DNA from: Akkermansia muciniphila
GTDB taxonomy: Bacteria; Verrucomicrobiota; Verrucomicrobiia; Verrucomicrobiales; Akkermansiaceae
DNA length: 64,000 nucleotides
Direction of reading: 5' to 3'
Assembly: GCA_945901795.1 (NCBI GenBank)
Contig: CAMDLP010000003.1
Span: 1-64,000, forward strand
Shown: piece by piece, positions 28,638 to 36,789 of the stretch
Layout of the letters: every line of letters starts with the position of its first letter
Numbering within the stretch: position 1 is the first letter of the stretch
Position numbers and translations under genes: made by a program
Notes under the pieces: model-generated
What the model was told of the DNA's origin: nothing
Seen by the model: the letters and a program-made list of their open reading frames with translations, nothing else
Database searches by the model: none

Positions 28638-31244
28638 TCAGAGCGGCGGTAGGACTCCGTCGTCGAGAACCGTGCCGCCAGCGGCCGGAACCGGGACGGA
28701 TTGACCGGCGTCCGCGCCGCGGAGCGGACGACCGGTCGCGTCGATGATCTGCGCGGTGACGAAGATGATCAGGTTGCTCTTGATGCGGTTCTCGCCCTTG
28801 CTCTGGAACAGGCGGCCGATGATTGGGATGTCGCCGAGAATCGGCACCTTGTCCTCGACGTTCTGGACGTCTTCACGCATCAGGCCGCCGACGGCCACGG
28901 TATAGCCGTCATAGATGGTGAGCGCGGTGTTGACGCGGCGGACCGAGAACACCGGCATTTCGATGCGGTTCTCGGTGAGGGTGACGGTGTTCTGCTCGGT
29001 GCCGATGATATTGCCGAGAGGATCGAAAATGTTCGTCGGGGCGGCGGTTTGGATCGGACTGCCGTAGTTGATGAAGCCCTCGAATTCGACGATTTCCGGG
29101 ACGAAGCGGAGGTCGATGACGAAGTCGTTCTCGCCGATGGTGGGCTCGATTTCAAGGGTCACGCCGAGATTGCGGGTCACGAACGCGGTCGGTGTGGACC
29201 CCCCGGTAATCGCAGTACCGCCACCACCACCACCAAACTGGCCGCCACCGCCGCCGTTGTTTTGGGGGATTTCCGGGGGTTCGTATTCGCTCGGGTAGAT
29301 AAATTCACGGATGATCTCGATGGTGGCCTTCTGACCGGACTTGGCGGTGACCGAGGGAGCCGTCATGAGATCGATGCCCTTTTTCTGGGACAGGCCGCGC
29401 ATGATCATCTTGACCTGGCCATCCGAGAAGAGACCGGTGAGCGACATGATCCCAGGGGCCACATTCGACTGCTGGGCCGTGCGGCTCGGGTTGTTGAGAA
29501 TCGCATCGATGCTGTTACGGTTGATGGCAGTGTCTCCGCTGCGGTTGCCGCCGGTCACGATGTTGCTGACGTCGTTCGCGCCGAGCAGTGGCACGCCAGG
29601 AACGAGCGGGCCGCTGAAATCATTGCCGACGCGGGACGGTTGATTTCCCGCGGTGCCGCCGGCACCGAAGACGTCGCCGCTGCCAAAAGGACCGACGATC
29701 CAGTCGAAGCCGAGCTCCTCGTTATTCTCTTGGGAGATTTCGATGAACTTGGTGGTGATTTTCACCTGCTTTGGGGTTTTGCTGATCGTCTGGACGAGCT
29801 GCTCGACCTTGTCGAGTTCGGTCGGGGTGTTGGTGACGAGCAGGACGCCGGAGTTGCTCAAGGTGGCGGAACTGCCGTCAGCGAAGACGATGCCCGCGTT
29901 TTTGAGGAGCTCGAGAATCGGCTTGCGAGCCGTCAAGGTGGCGGTGCCACCGGGCTTGGTCTCGGCGAACGGATCGACTGCGGCAGCGCCACCATCGGCA
30001 CCGCCACCGCTGCTATCGAGCGCGGTGTTGAAATCAGGCGGCACGCGGAAGGTGCGGGTGAAGCTATCTTCACCGCCTTCGGCCAGCGGCACGAGCGTGA
30101 CGGCGAAGTCATCCACTTTGGTGCGGAGCTTGGTTTGGTCGCAGATGTATTTGAGGGCCACGGCGAGCGGCACGTTGCGAATCCGGAGTTCGCGGACCCG
30201 GAGCGTCCCCGGATCGGTGACGGCGAGCGGCAGGGCGTCACCGCCTCCCGCAGGCACCCCGGCATCGCCGGCAGCCGCGGTGGGTTTCGGGCGGCGGATG
30301 ACGAAGTTCACGCCTTTGCGGGCGGGATCGAGCTCGGTGGTGTCGAGCTCGGCGGCACGCAGGCGGAGGAAATCAATCGCTTCCTCGACCGTGGTGTCTT
30401 CGAAATCAATCCGTGGAATGATGATGTTCTTGAGTTTGGCAGTGATGTAAGCCACGCCGGAGCTCATGGCGTCCGAGCCGAAATTGCCCTGGTCGACGAG
30501 CGGCGCATCCGCAGGCACTGCGAGCTCCCAAGCGGCGTCCACCTGGCCAAGAAGCTCGGCGCGGGTGTGGTCGTAAGCGGCGCGGTAGTAGTCAGCCTTG
30601 GCGGAGGCGATTTTCTCTAAGCCGCGGCGGGCGGCGGAGTTGTAGGCGTCCACGCGGAGGACGTTGCTGTATTCGTTCTTGGCCTCGTCGTATTTGCCGA
30701 GATTGAAATTGCCCTCTGCAGTGTAAAGTCCGCGGCGCACCTTATCGATGTTCTGGGTGTGCTCGAAAGTGAGGGCCGGATTGTTGCGGATCGGATCGTC
30801 GAGATACCCGAGCTCCTGTTTGGCGGTGGCGTTGTTCGGATCGACGGCGAGCACTCCCTCGAGAAGCGCGCGGGCTTCGGGATATTTACCGACCTTGCGG
30901 TGCTGCATGGCGAGCGCGACGCTGGCGTCGCTCAAATGCGAGATGTAACTCTGACGGCGGTCCGAAACCATCGGCGCGTCAGGAAGAATCCCGATCGCCT
31001 GCGAATATTTGTCGACCGCCTGCTGATAGTCACCCTTGGCATACGCCGTGCGGCCGTCATTCAAGAGCGCGTCACCTTGGATGACCGCATCCTGGCGGCG
31101 GATCATTTCGCGCTGGGCAAGGCCGCTGAGGCCGGAGCTGCCTTCGCCGGCGTTGGCAACCATGACGGTGGCGGGCATGGAGGATGCCACTGCCATCAAC
31201 ACGAGGGCAGTGTGACTGGAACGGTAAATTGGCGTTTTTTGCAT
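28638..31244 (-). CDS. secretin with N-terminal TPR region, Amuc_1098-like (PilQ-type)
   Basis: 868 residues forming an outer-membrane secretin. Signal peptide (TALVLMAVASSMPATVMVA), then TPR-type helices (NDGRTAYAKGDYQQAVDKY; PEARALLEGVLAVDPNNATA; GKYDEAKNEYSNVL). These are followed by a short secretin/TonB-like N0 region (VEEAIDFLRLRAAEL, IRNVPLAVALKYICDQ), N-domain (ILELLKNAGIVF, VEQLVQTISKTPKQVKITT), and the secretin core ending VPILGDIPIIGRLFQSK and NLIIFVTAQIID. A Gly-rich insertion (GGGGGQFGGGGGG) interrupts the core. It is the last gene of a five-gene block that mirrors Akkermansia Amuc_1102-1098. Confidence 0.9.
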   Translation of the reverse strand: MQKTPIYRSSHTALVLMAVASSMPATVMVANAGEGSSGLSGLAQREMIRRQDAVIQGDALLNDGRTAYAKGDYQQAVDKYSQAIGILPDAPMVSDRRQSYISHLSDASVALAMQHRKVGKYPEARALLEGVLAVDPNNATAKQELGYLDDPIRNNPALTFEHTQNIDKVRRGLYTAEGNFNLGKYDEAKNEYSNVLRVDAYNSAARRGLEKIASAKADYYRAAYDHTRAELLGQVDAAWELAVPADAPLVDQGNFGSDAMSSGVAYITAKLKNIIIPRIDFEDTTVEEAIDFLRLRAAELDTTELDPARKGVNFVIRRPKPTAAAGDAGVPAGGGDALPLAVTDPGTLRVRELRIRNVPLAVALKYICDQTKLRTKVDDFAVTLVPLAEGGEDSFTRTFRVPPDFNTALDSSGGGADGGAAAVDPFAETKPGGTATLTARKPILELLKNAGIVFADGSSATLSNSGVLLVTNTPTELDKVEQLVQTISKTPKQVKITTKFIEISQENNEELGFDWIVGPFGSGDVFGAGGTAGNQPSRVGNDFSGPLVPGVPLLGANDVSNIVTGGNRSGDTAINRNSIDAILNNPSRTAQQSNVAPGIMSLTGLFSDGQVKMIMRGLSQKKGIDLMTAPSVTAKSGQKATIEIIREFIYPSEYEPPEIPQNNGGGGGQFGGGGGGTAITGGSTPTAFVTRNLGVTLEIEPTIGENDFVIDLRFVPEIVEFEGFINYGSPIQTAAPTNIFDPLGNIIGTEQNTVTLTENRIEMPVFSVRRVNTALTIYDGYTVAVGGLMREDVQNVEDKVPILGDIPIIGRLFQSKGENRIKSNLIIFVTAQIIDATGRPLRGADAGQSVPVPAAGGTVLDDGVLPPL

Positions 31245-31304
31245 GGTGAGATGGAGTTATCTGGAGATGTTTTCGAGGTTTGGAAAGCGATTTATTGAAA
31301 GATT

Positions 31305-32357
31305 CTATTCGGCGGCCGCAGGCAGGCCTCCCTTGCCGATCTGGAAGGTTTTGGTCTCCCCGGCCGGGTTGGTGTATTCGACGGTCACCGACTCGGGAGT
31401 GACGATCTTGGCGAGGTAGTCTTTTTTCGGGCTGTCAGGAGGAAGCGCGAATTGGGTGTTTTCCTCGACTTGGAACTCCTTGCCGTTGAGGCCGAGCGCT
31501 TCGAGCGAGAAAACGGCGGTGCGGTCGTATTTCAGGTGCTCGCCCTTGCGCTCCTCCGAGAGCGGTGCCGGGAATTCATAGATGACGCCCTTTTTGTTCG
31601 GACGCTGGTCCTCAATCCGCACGATGGTCACTTCCATCTCGATGTTGATCTTCTTGCTGAGCTCCTTGCGGACTTCCGAGCCGAGGAGCTTGAAGCGGCC
31701 CTTCATCGGAGGTTTTGCGAAGAAGAGCCCGTCGGGAGCGATCATGTCAGCGGCTCCGGTTTGGTTCGAGCCACCCTTGGTGTCTTGGTATTTGAAGGGG
31801 AATTTTCCCTCCGATCCGTATCCCGGACGCAGCACCCAGGCGAGGCTTTCGTCCTTCACATACATCAGCTTGGCGATCAGGGAAGGAACCGACTTGGCGT
31901 TGTTAGGATCGGTCTTGGCTTGGAATTCCTCGAGGTTGGAGAAACCGTCCTGATCGGGATCCCGGCTCGGAGAATCCGCGAAACCGGGGTCGAGGCGGTT
32001 CTCAATCCACCAGATGTTGGGGATCGGCGGATGGACGGGCGCGTCCTTGAGCAGGTCGATCGGTTTTTCCGGGGCGAGGCTGGAGACAAACAGCGGGATC
32101 CCGGTGAACAGGTCCACCGGCCGGTCGCCGTCAAGGGCCTGGGTCCAGGCGCGGTCGAGCTTGAGGGACGAGAGCGTCTTGGGGATGAGATCGGCATCGC
32201 GGACGGCGGCGTTGTTGCTGCCTTGGCCCTTGAGTCCCGCGCCGAAGTCTTGTTCGACACTTGAAAACTTGGAGTAACCCATGAAGGCGAGGCCGAGGGC
32301 GACCGCAACGGTTCCGCCGAGGGCGGCTTTTTCGTAATTCTTTGCAAACCAGGACAT
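31305..32357 (-). CDS. Amuc_1099-like pilus-locus protein
   Basis: 350 residues. A short cytoplasmic start (MSWFAKNYEKAALG) leads into one transmembrane helix (TVAVALGLAFMGYSKF), then a soluble periplasmic region containing IWWIENRLDPGFADSPSRDPDQ and a single EF-hand-like loop (RDPDQDGFSNLEEFQAKTDP). The rest is beta-rich. Its place between the secretin gene and the Amuc_1100-like gene is that of Amuc_1099 in Akkermansia and of PilP in classical type IV pilus operons; a periplasmic alignment or linker role is an inference. It starts 26 bp after the upstream gene's stop. Confidence 0.8.
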   Translation of the reverse strand: MSWFAKNYEKAALGGTVAVALGLAFMGYSKFSSVEQDFGAGLKGQGSNNAAVRDADLIPKTLSSLKLDRAWTQALDGDRPVDLFTGIPLFVSSLAPEKPIDLLKDAPVHPPIPNIWWIENRLDPGFADSPSRDPDQDGFSNLEEFQAKTDPNNAKSVPSLIAKLMYVKDESLAWVLRPGYGSEGKFPFKYQDTKGGSNQTGAADMIAPDGLFFAKPPMKGRFKLLGSEVRKELSKKINIEMEVTIVRIEDQRPNKKGVIYEFPAPLSEERKGEHLKYDRTAVFSLEALGLNGKEFQVEENTQFALPPDSPKKDYLAKIVTPESVTVEYTNPAGETKTFQIGKGGLPAAAE

Positions 32358-32383
32358 GGTCGGGAGATGGGCGGTTGTCAGGG

Positions 32384-33349
32384 TTAAGGAAGTTTCTTCG
32401 CGGGAAGAAATTGGAGGACATCAAGCCGGAGAAACACTTGGACCTGCTCATTTCCAAGAACTTGTGCGAGAATGCGGCCGGTGTCAGCGGCTTTGGGAGC
32501 TTCCTCCGCAGGAACGGCCGCCGGGGCGGCGGCGTCATCGCCCGGCAGCACGAATCCTCCGGCGAAGGCGTCCGCGGCAGCGCCGGCCTTGGCGGGGGCT
32601 GCCGGCTTGTCGAACTTGGCATCGGCGGTCCGTGGCGGATCTTTTTTCTCGTTGGTGATGCGCAGCGAGCGGATCACGACAAACTGGTTCTCCGGCTGGG
32701 TGATGGAGGAAAGGAACTCGCGCGCCGACTTCTCGGGACCGACGAAGGTGATTTCCAACGGAAACGTCCGCGCGGCGGCGGTGGTGGAAGGCGTGTATTC
32801 CTTCCCCTCTTCCTCAGGCAGGGCGGGGCGATGGAGGTTCTTCAAGCCGGCAGGCTTGGCCTTGGCCAGCTCAAGCATCAGGTGCTTGATGGAAGCGAGC
32901 TGATAGTCGAGAACCCCGGTGGTCTTGGCGGGGGCCAGAGAGGTTTTGTAACCTTCAAAGCCGACGAAAAACGCTTCCGGGACAGTGGCTTCGGCATCCT
33001 CGAAGGCTTTGCGGACCTCCGTGTTGGCGGCCAGCACGCGCGTCGTGAATTCCTGGGGACTGATGTTGGTGATTTCCTTGGGACGGAAAGGCGCGAAGGT
33101 GGTCTGGAGGGATTCCACCGATTGGCGATAACCATCAAGAGCCTTGCGCTTGGCGTCGCGGTTGGCGGCGGTCGGATAGAGCGGGAGTCTTTCGAAACTG
33201 GCGACGTCAGCGGCGGCGGCGGCGAATTTCTCCTTGGCTTGCGCGTAGCGGCTGGAGCCCTGGGAGCCGGCGAAAATCAGCAGGATGGCACCCGCGAGGG
33301 TTCCTCCCCCGAGGGCGACGATGAACTTGTTATCCTTAATCCAACTCAT
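32384..33349 (-). CDS. Amuc_1100 homologue (PilO-like pilus-locus protein)
   Basis: 321 residues, against 317 for Amuc_1100. N-terminus MSWIKDNKFIVALGGGTLAG with one transmembrane helix, a coiled-coil region (RYAQAKEKFAAAAADVASFE), a middle helix pair (SIKHLMLELAKAKPAGLKNL), then PLEITFVGPEKSAREFLSSI and VIRSLRITNEKKDPP, which parallel PLEIAFQGDRESVLKAMNAI and TVNSIRIRNERMMPP of Amuc_1100 as I recall it. A Pro/Ala linker and a final beta strand (EQVQVFLRLDVLQF) also match. Amuc_1100 is a membrane-associated protein reported to signal through TLR2; structurally it resembles PilO/PilN. In an environmental relative the original role is presumably pilus or secretion assembly. Confidence 0.88.
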   Translation of the reverse strand: MSWIKDNKFIVALGGGTLAGAILLIFAGSQGSSRYAQAKEKFAAAAADVASFERLPLYPTAANRDAKRKALDGYRQSVESLQTTFAPFRPKEITNISPQEFTTRVLAANTEVRKAFEDAEATVPEAFFVGFEGYKTSLAPAKTTGVLDYQLASIKHLMLELAKAKPAGLKNLHRPALPEEEGKEYTPSTTAAARTFPLEITFVGPEKSAREFLSSITQPENQFVVIRSLRITNEKKDPPRTADAKFDKPAAPAKAGAAADAFAGGFVLPGDDAAAPAAVPAEEAPKAADTGRILAQVLGNEQVQVFLRLDVLQFLPAKKLP

Positions 33350-33377
33350 ATTTCAGAAGGCAAATTGTTGACGAAGA

Positions 33378-35234
33378 TTACTTAACGGCGGCTTCGCGGG
33401 CCAATGGCAGGGTGATTTCAAAAGGCAGACCCAGCTCGCCGGCCTTGCCCGCCACGGTGATGTTGAGGATTTGATCGTCGTTGAGAACGATCTCCGCGCC
33501 TTTGGCGTCCTTGACCTTGAAGCGGAAACCGGTGGATTTATCACGCAGGTTTTTCAAGAGCTCGGAAACCACGTTCTGGCTTTTTACGGTCTCGCGCCAG
33601 AAGCCTTTGATGCGGACGGCGTTGGCGGTCACCACGGCGGTAGGGCCCGGCTTTCTGCCTTGGGCGGGGGGCTCGATCTTGAGATCCGCCAGCGAGGAGC
33701 TGCCATAAGTGGTGGACGGGAACTCGGGCTTCACGACGGATTTGCCGTTCTGATCCTTGGCGTCCGGCTTGCCGCGGGCGATTGTCGCACCCGGCGGCGG
33801 CGGAACGTAGCCGTGAAGCGGCTCCAAATCAGTCACCCAGACCGCGTCGCTGGCCAAGGCACCACGGACTTCGGCCAGCAGGTCCATCCAGAAGACGTGG
33901 GCGGATTCCGCGTCGGTGTAGCCCGTGGCGATTTGGCGGAGGCCGTCCTCCTTTTTGAGAAGTTGATCGATGTCCGCCTTGATCGGAGCCAGCGCATCGC
34001 GCGTATCCTCCATCGCCTGCGCCTCTTCGGCCGCTTTGGAGCCTGCGATGTTTTCGAAAGCCGCCCATACCGCGATCCCACCCAACAACACGACGGCGGC
34101 CGCAATCAGGAACGGCTTGCGTCGGTCCGCCGCGCGGGACTGTTCGACGACTTGGGGCACGAGATCAATATTGATGGCGGATTTGCCGATTCCGCGCAGG
34201 CCGAGGCCGACGAGCTCGCCCATCAGGTGACCTTCGCTTTGGACGACGGCGGGATCGACATTCTTGCCGATGATGACATTTCTAACCGGGTTGAAATACT
34301 CGACCGGGAGATTGAGCTTCTCGTGGAAAAACTCGAGCGTGTAGGGGAGATTGGCCCCTCCGCCTGCGAGAAGCACGCGGCGGGGAGCGCTTCCGCCGTG
34401 CTGGCTGCGGTAATAGTTGGTGGTGCGGGCGATTTCCGCAGGAAGGCGGGTCAGCGCGTTGCGAATGACCATGGCGAGCGCGGCCACCGCTTCGTCCAGT
34501 TGCTCGGTGTGGCCGCCACCCAAGGCGACGAGACCGTTGGCGATCTTCTGGTGCTCGGCCTCCATGAAGGAAATGCCGTATTCCTTGGCGATCGACGCAG
34601 TGACCGCCGCACCGCCGATGGCAATGCTGCGGGTGAAAAACCGGCGGCCTTCGATGTAGAGCAGATTGCTGGTTTTCGCGCCGATATCGATCAGCAGAAT
34701 CGGCTCTTCGGGATTGCCGTAAGTGGCGCAGAATGCGTTGTAAATCGCCATCGGGGCGACATCGACCTCCGCAGTGCCGAGACCGCTGTCGTTGACCGCG
34801 GTATTGATTTCCTCAAGCGCGTCGGCCTTGATGGCGACGATGACGACCTCCTTCTCGGTCGCGCCTTCGATGAGCTCGTAATCCCAAACGACTTCCTGCA
34901 GCGGGAAAGGCACATGTTGCTGCGCCTCGAAAGTGACGAGCTGCTCGATGTTGTCGTCTTGCAGCGGCGGCAGTTTGACGAAGCGGGTGAAAACCGACTG
35001 GCCGGAAATCGCGTAGCGGGCCTTGACCTTGCCGACTTTGAGTCGCTGGGCGAGATCGGCGATGGCGATCCGGGTCTGGGAGATTTTGGAGGCGTCGAGC
35101 GCGGGATCCGCGATGATGGATTCGGAGCCATAAGCCGTAAGGGTCAAGCTGCCGCTTTTCGAGACTTCGAAAACGGCCATGCCGATGCGCTGGGATCCGA
35201 TGTTGAGTGTGACGGTCGTCTGATTGTCAGCCAT
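33378..35234 (-). CDS. pilM: PilM-like actin-fold protein fused to a PilN-like domain (Amuc_1101-like)
   Basis: 618 residues. The first 350 form an FtsA/PilM actin-like ATPase (VTLNIGSQRIGMAVFEV phosphate 1; ILLIDIGAKTSNLLYIEG phosphate 2; VLLAGGGANLPYTLEFFHE adenosine motif). A transmembrane helix near residue 376-396 (FLIAAAVVLLGGIAVW) is followed by a coiled coil and a periplasmic ferredoxin-like region (AVRIKGFWRETVKSQNVVSE), as in PilN. In proteobacteria PilM and PilN are separate proteins that bind each other through PilN's N-terminus, so this is a natural fusion of partners. It lies upstream of the PilO-like gene on the same strand. Confidence 0.85.
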   Translation of the reverse strand: MADNQTTVTLNIGSQRIGMAVFEVSKSGSLTLTAYGSESIIADPALDASKISQTRIAIADLAQRLKVGKVKARYAISGQSVFTRFVKLPPLQDDNIEQLVTFEAQQHVPFPLQEVVWDYELIEGATEKEVVIVAIKADALEEINTAVNDSGLGTAEVDVAPMAIYNAFCATYGNPEEPILLIDIGAKTSNLLYIEGRRFFTRSIAIGGAAVTASIAKEYGISFMEAEHQKIANGLVALGGGHTEQLDEAVAALAMVIRNALTRLPAEIARTTNYYRSQHGGSAPRRVLLAGGGANLPYTLEFFHEKLNLPVEYFNPVRNVIIGKNVDPAVVQSEGHLMGELVGLGLRGIGKSAINIDLVPQVVEQSRAADRRKPFLIAAAVVLLGGIAVWAAFENIAGSKAAEEAQAMEDTRDALAPIKADIDQLLKKEDGLRQIATGYTDAESAHVFWMDLLAEVRGALASDAVWVTDLEPLHGYVPPPPGATIARGKPDAKDQNGKSVVKPEFPSTTYGSSSLADLKIEPPAQGRKPGPTAVVTANAVRIKGFWRETVKSQNVVSELLKNLRDKSTGFRFKVKDAKGAEIVLNDDQILNITVAGKAGELGLPFEITLPLAREAAVK

Positions 35235-35288
35235 GATTCGGTAGATATAGAAGAGAAGGCGTGGAGAGAGAAACGGAGGCAGATCCGC

Positions 35289-35915
35289 TCAGCGCCGTTC
35301 CACGCTGACTTCCGCATAGCGGTCCCACCACATCGGACTGAAGGGTGTCTCAGTCTTGTTGAGAAGCTGCACCTTGTCGCTGCGTGAAATTTTATCGGAA
35401 GCCGCGCTCCACCAGCCGACTTTGCCCTTGCTGGTTTCTTGGGCGACTTTCTCACCGTTGATGAGCACCTCGTAGCCGACGTATTCGACCGAGGATTTGC
35501 CGGCGCGGTCGAAGCCGGTGAGCCGTTTGATCGACGACGGCGAGAGATAGACCGAGCAGTAAACGTCTTCCGAAACAGGCACGTTGACGTGGTCGATGTC
35601 CTTGGTGAGAAGCAGAAAAGTGCCGGACTTTTCGGGGTTTTTCACCGCGATGTACCACTTCACGGTGATCTTGTCGCAGGTCTTGGTCGGCGGCTCCGGG
35701 CTGAGGGAGATTTGCAGCTTGGCTTCGATTTCGAGCCAGTCCTTGGGTTTGAAGGACTTGTTTTTGGTTCCTCCGAACTCCGGGGAGGGAATGTCATCAA
35801 AGGCCGGCTTATCAGCAAGAACCTTGGCGGCCTGGCCGGAGGCGCTTCCGATCGAGAGCGCGGCGATGAATGCGGAGGCGGTGATTGCGAAGGATTTGCG
35901 GAGCAGAGTGTTCAT
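35289..35915 (-). CDS. Amuc_1102-like secreted protein
   Basis: 208 residues from the ATG at 35913-35915; a longer in-frame reading to 36011 precedes the signal peptide and is unlikely. Signal peptide LLRKSFAITASAFIAALSIG, then a beta-rich domain (DWLEIEAKLQISLSP, KITVKWYIAVKNPEKSGTFL, VSEDVYCSVYLSPSSIKRL, YVGYEVLINGEKV). The size, fold impression and position upstream of pilM match Amuc_1102 of Akkermansia, described as an immunoglobulin-like pilus-locus protein. It is the first gene of the five-gene block; its promoter should lie in 35916-36072 with that of aroD on the other strand. Confidence 0.8.
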   Translation of the reverse strand: MNTLLRKSFAITASAFIAALSIGSASGQAAKVLADKPAFDDIPSPEFGGTKNKSFKPKDWLEIEAKLQISLSPEPPTKTCDKITVKWYIAVKNPEKSGTFLLLTKDIDHVNVPVSEDVYCSVYLSPSSIKRLTGFDRAGKSSVEYVGYEVLINGEKVAQETSKGKVGWWSAASDKISRSDKVQLLNKTETPFSPMWWDRYAEVSVERR

Positions 35916-36072
35916 ACGGCTTGGGTTTAGGAAGAACCTAGGGAGTTGGGTTTCGGGTTGACGAGAGAAAATGACGGATTCCGGATAAAAATTTGTCCGC
36001 TGTAATGACATTTACTCCTTGCCTCGGTTACAAGCGATTGACGAGCCGCGCTTTGGCGCGCATCACTCGGCC

Positions 36073-36789
36073 ATGGCGCATGTAAATTTTCTGCTGGAAA
36101 CCCCGCAGCCGAGGGTCGTCGGGAGCTTTGGCAGCTCGCTCGACCTGCGCGAGGCTTCCGCATCATCGGTCCGGGAATGCTGCGACATCGCGGAGATCCG
36201 GCTGGATCTTTTAAGCGCCGAGGACGGGGAAACCAACCCTTCGCGCTGGGCTCACCTGTCAGAAATCCCGCTGCTGTTCACCGCGCGCCGGATCGAGGAA
36301 GGCGGCGCGCTGGCGATCGGACCGGAGGCGCGGATGCGCTTGCTGCGCAGCGCGCTCGATCAGGCCGCGTGGATCGACATCGAGGTGGCCAGCATCCGCG
36401 AGATGGGCGGGCTTTTGAAGGAACTCGCCGAGCGGGAAATCCCGTGGATCGCCTCCTATCATGATTTCAACAAGCTCCCCGCAACCGCCGCGCTGGAAGA
36501 CGCAGCGAGGCAGGCGAAAGACGCCGGAGCCGCGGTTTTCAAGGCGGCTGCCAAGCTCGCCTCCCCGGCGGATCTCGCGCGGTTAGCGGATTTCCAACTG
36601 GCGGACCACGGGATCCCGGTCGCCACCATGGGCATGGGACCGCTGGCTCCGGTCTCGCGGTTGCTGTGCGCGCAATCCGGCAGCGTCCTCAACTACGGCT
36701 ACCTCGGCACCACCGCGACCGCCCCCGGCCAGTGGGACAGCGCTTTATTGAAAACCGCCATCTCGCGGCTGGTCCCGTTCCACCTCTAG
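36073..36789 (+). CDS. aroD: type I 3-dehydroquinate dehydratase
   Basis: Third step of the shikimate pathway through a Schiff base. 238 residues from ATG 36073 (MAHVNFLLETPQPRVVGSFG). The type I signature is visible: CDIAEIRLDLL at the first substrate-binding strand, IASYHDFNKLP with the catalytic His, AAVFKAAAKLAS with the Schiff-base Lys, and GMGPLAPVSRLLCAQSGS with the C-terminal phosphate/carboxylate site, ending NYGYLG. Length fits AroD. Its last codons overlap the 3' end of the convergent helicase gene by 4 nt. Confidence 0.9.
   Translation: MAHVNFLLETPQPRVVGSFGSSLDLREASASSVRECCDIAEIRLDLLSAEDGETNPSRWAHLSEIPLLFTARRIEEGGALAIGPEARMRLLRSALDQAAWIDIEVASIREMGGLLKELAEREIPWIASYHDFNKLPATAALEDAARQAKDAGAAVFKAAAKLASPADLARLADFQLADHGIPVATMGMGPLAPVSRLLCAQSGSVLNYGYLGTTATAPGQWDSALLKTAISRLVPFHL

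Noticed and set aside
28701-30620. A 639-codon plus-strand frame opposite the secretin gene
   Set aside because: Low-information composition and exact antisense position to a well-supported secretin.
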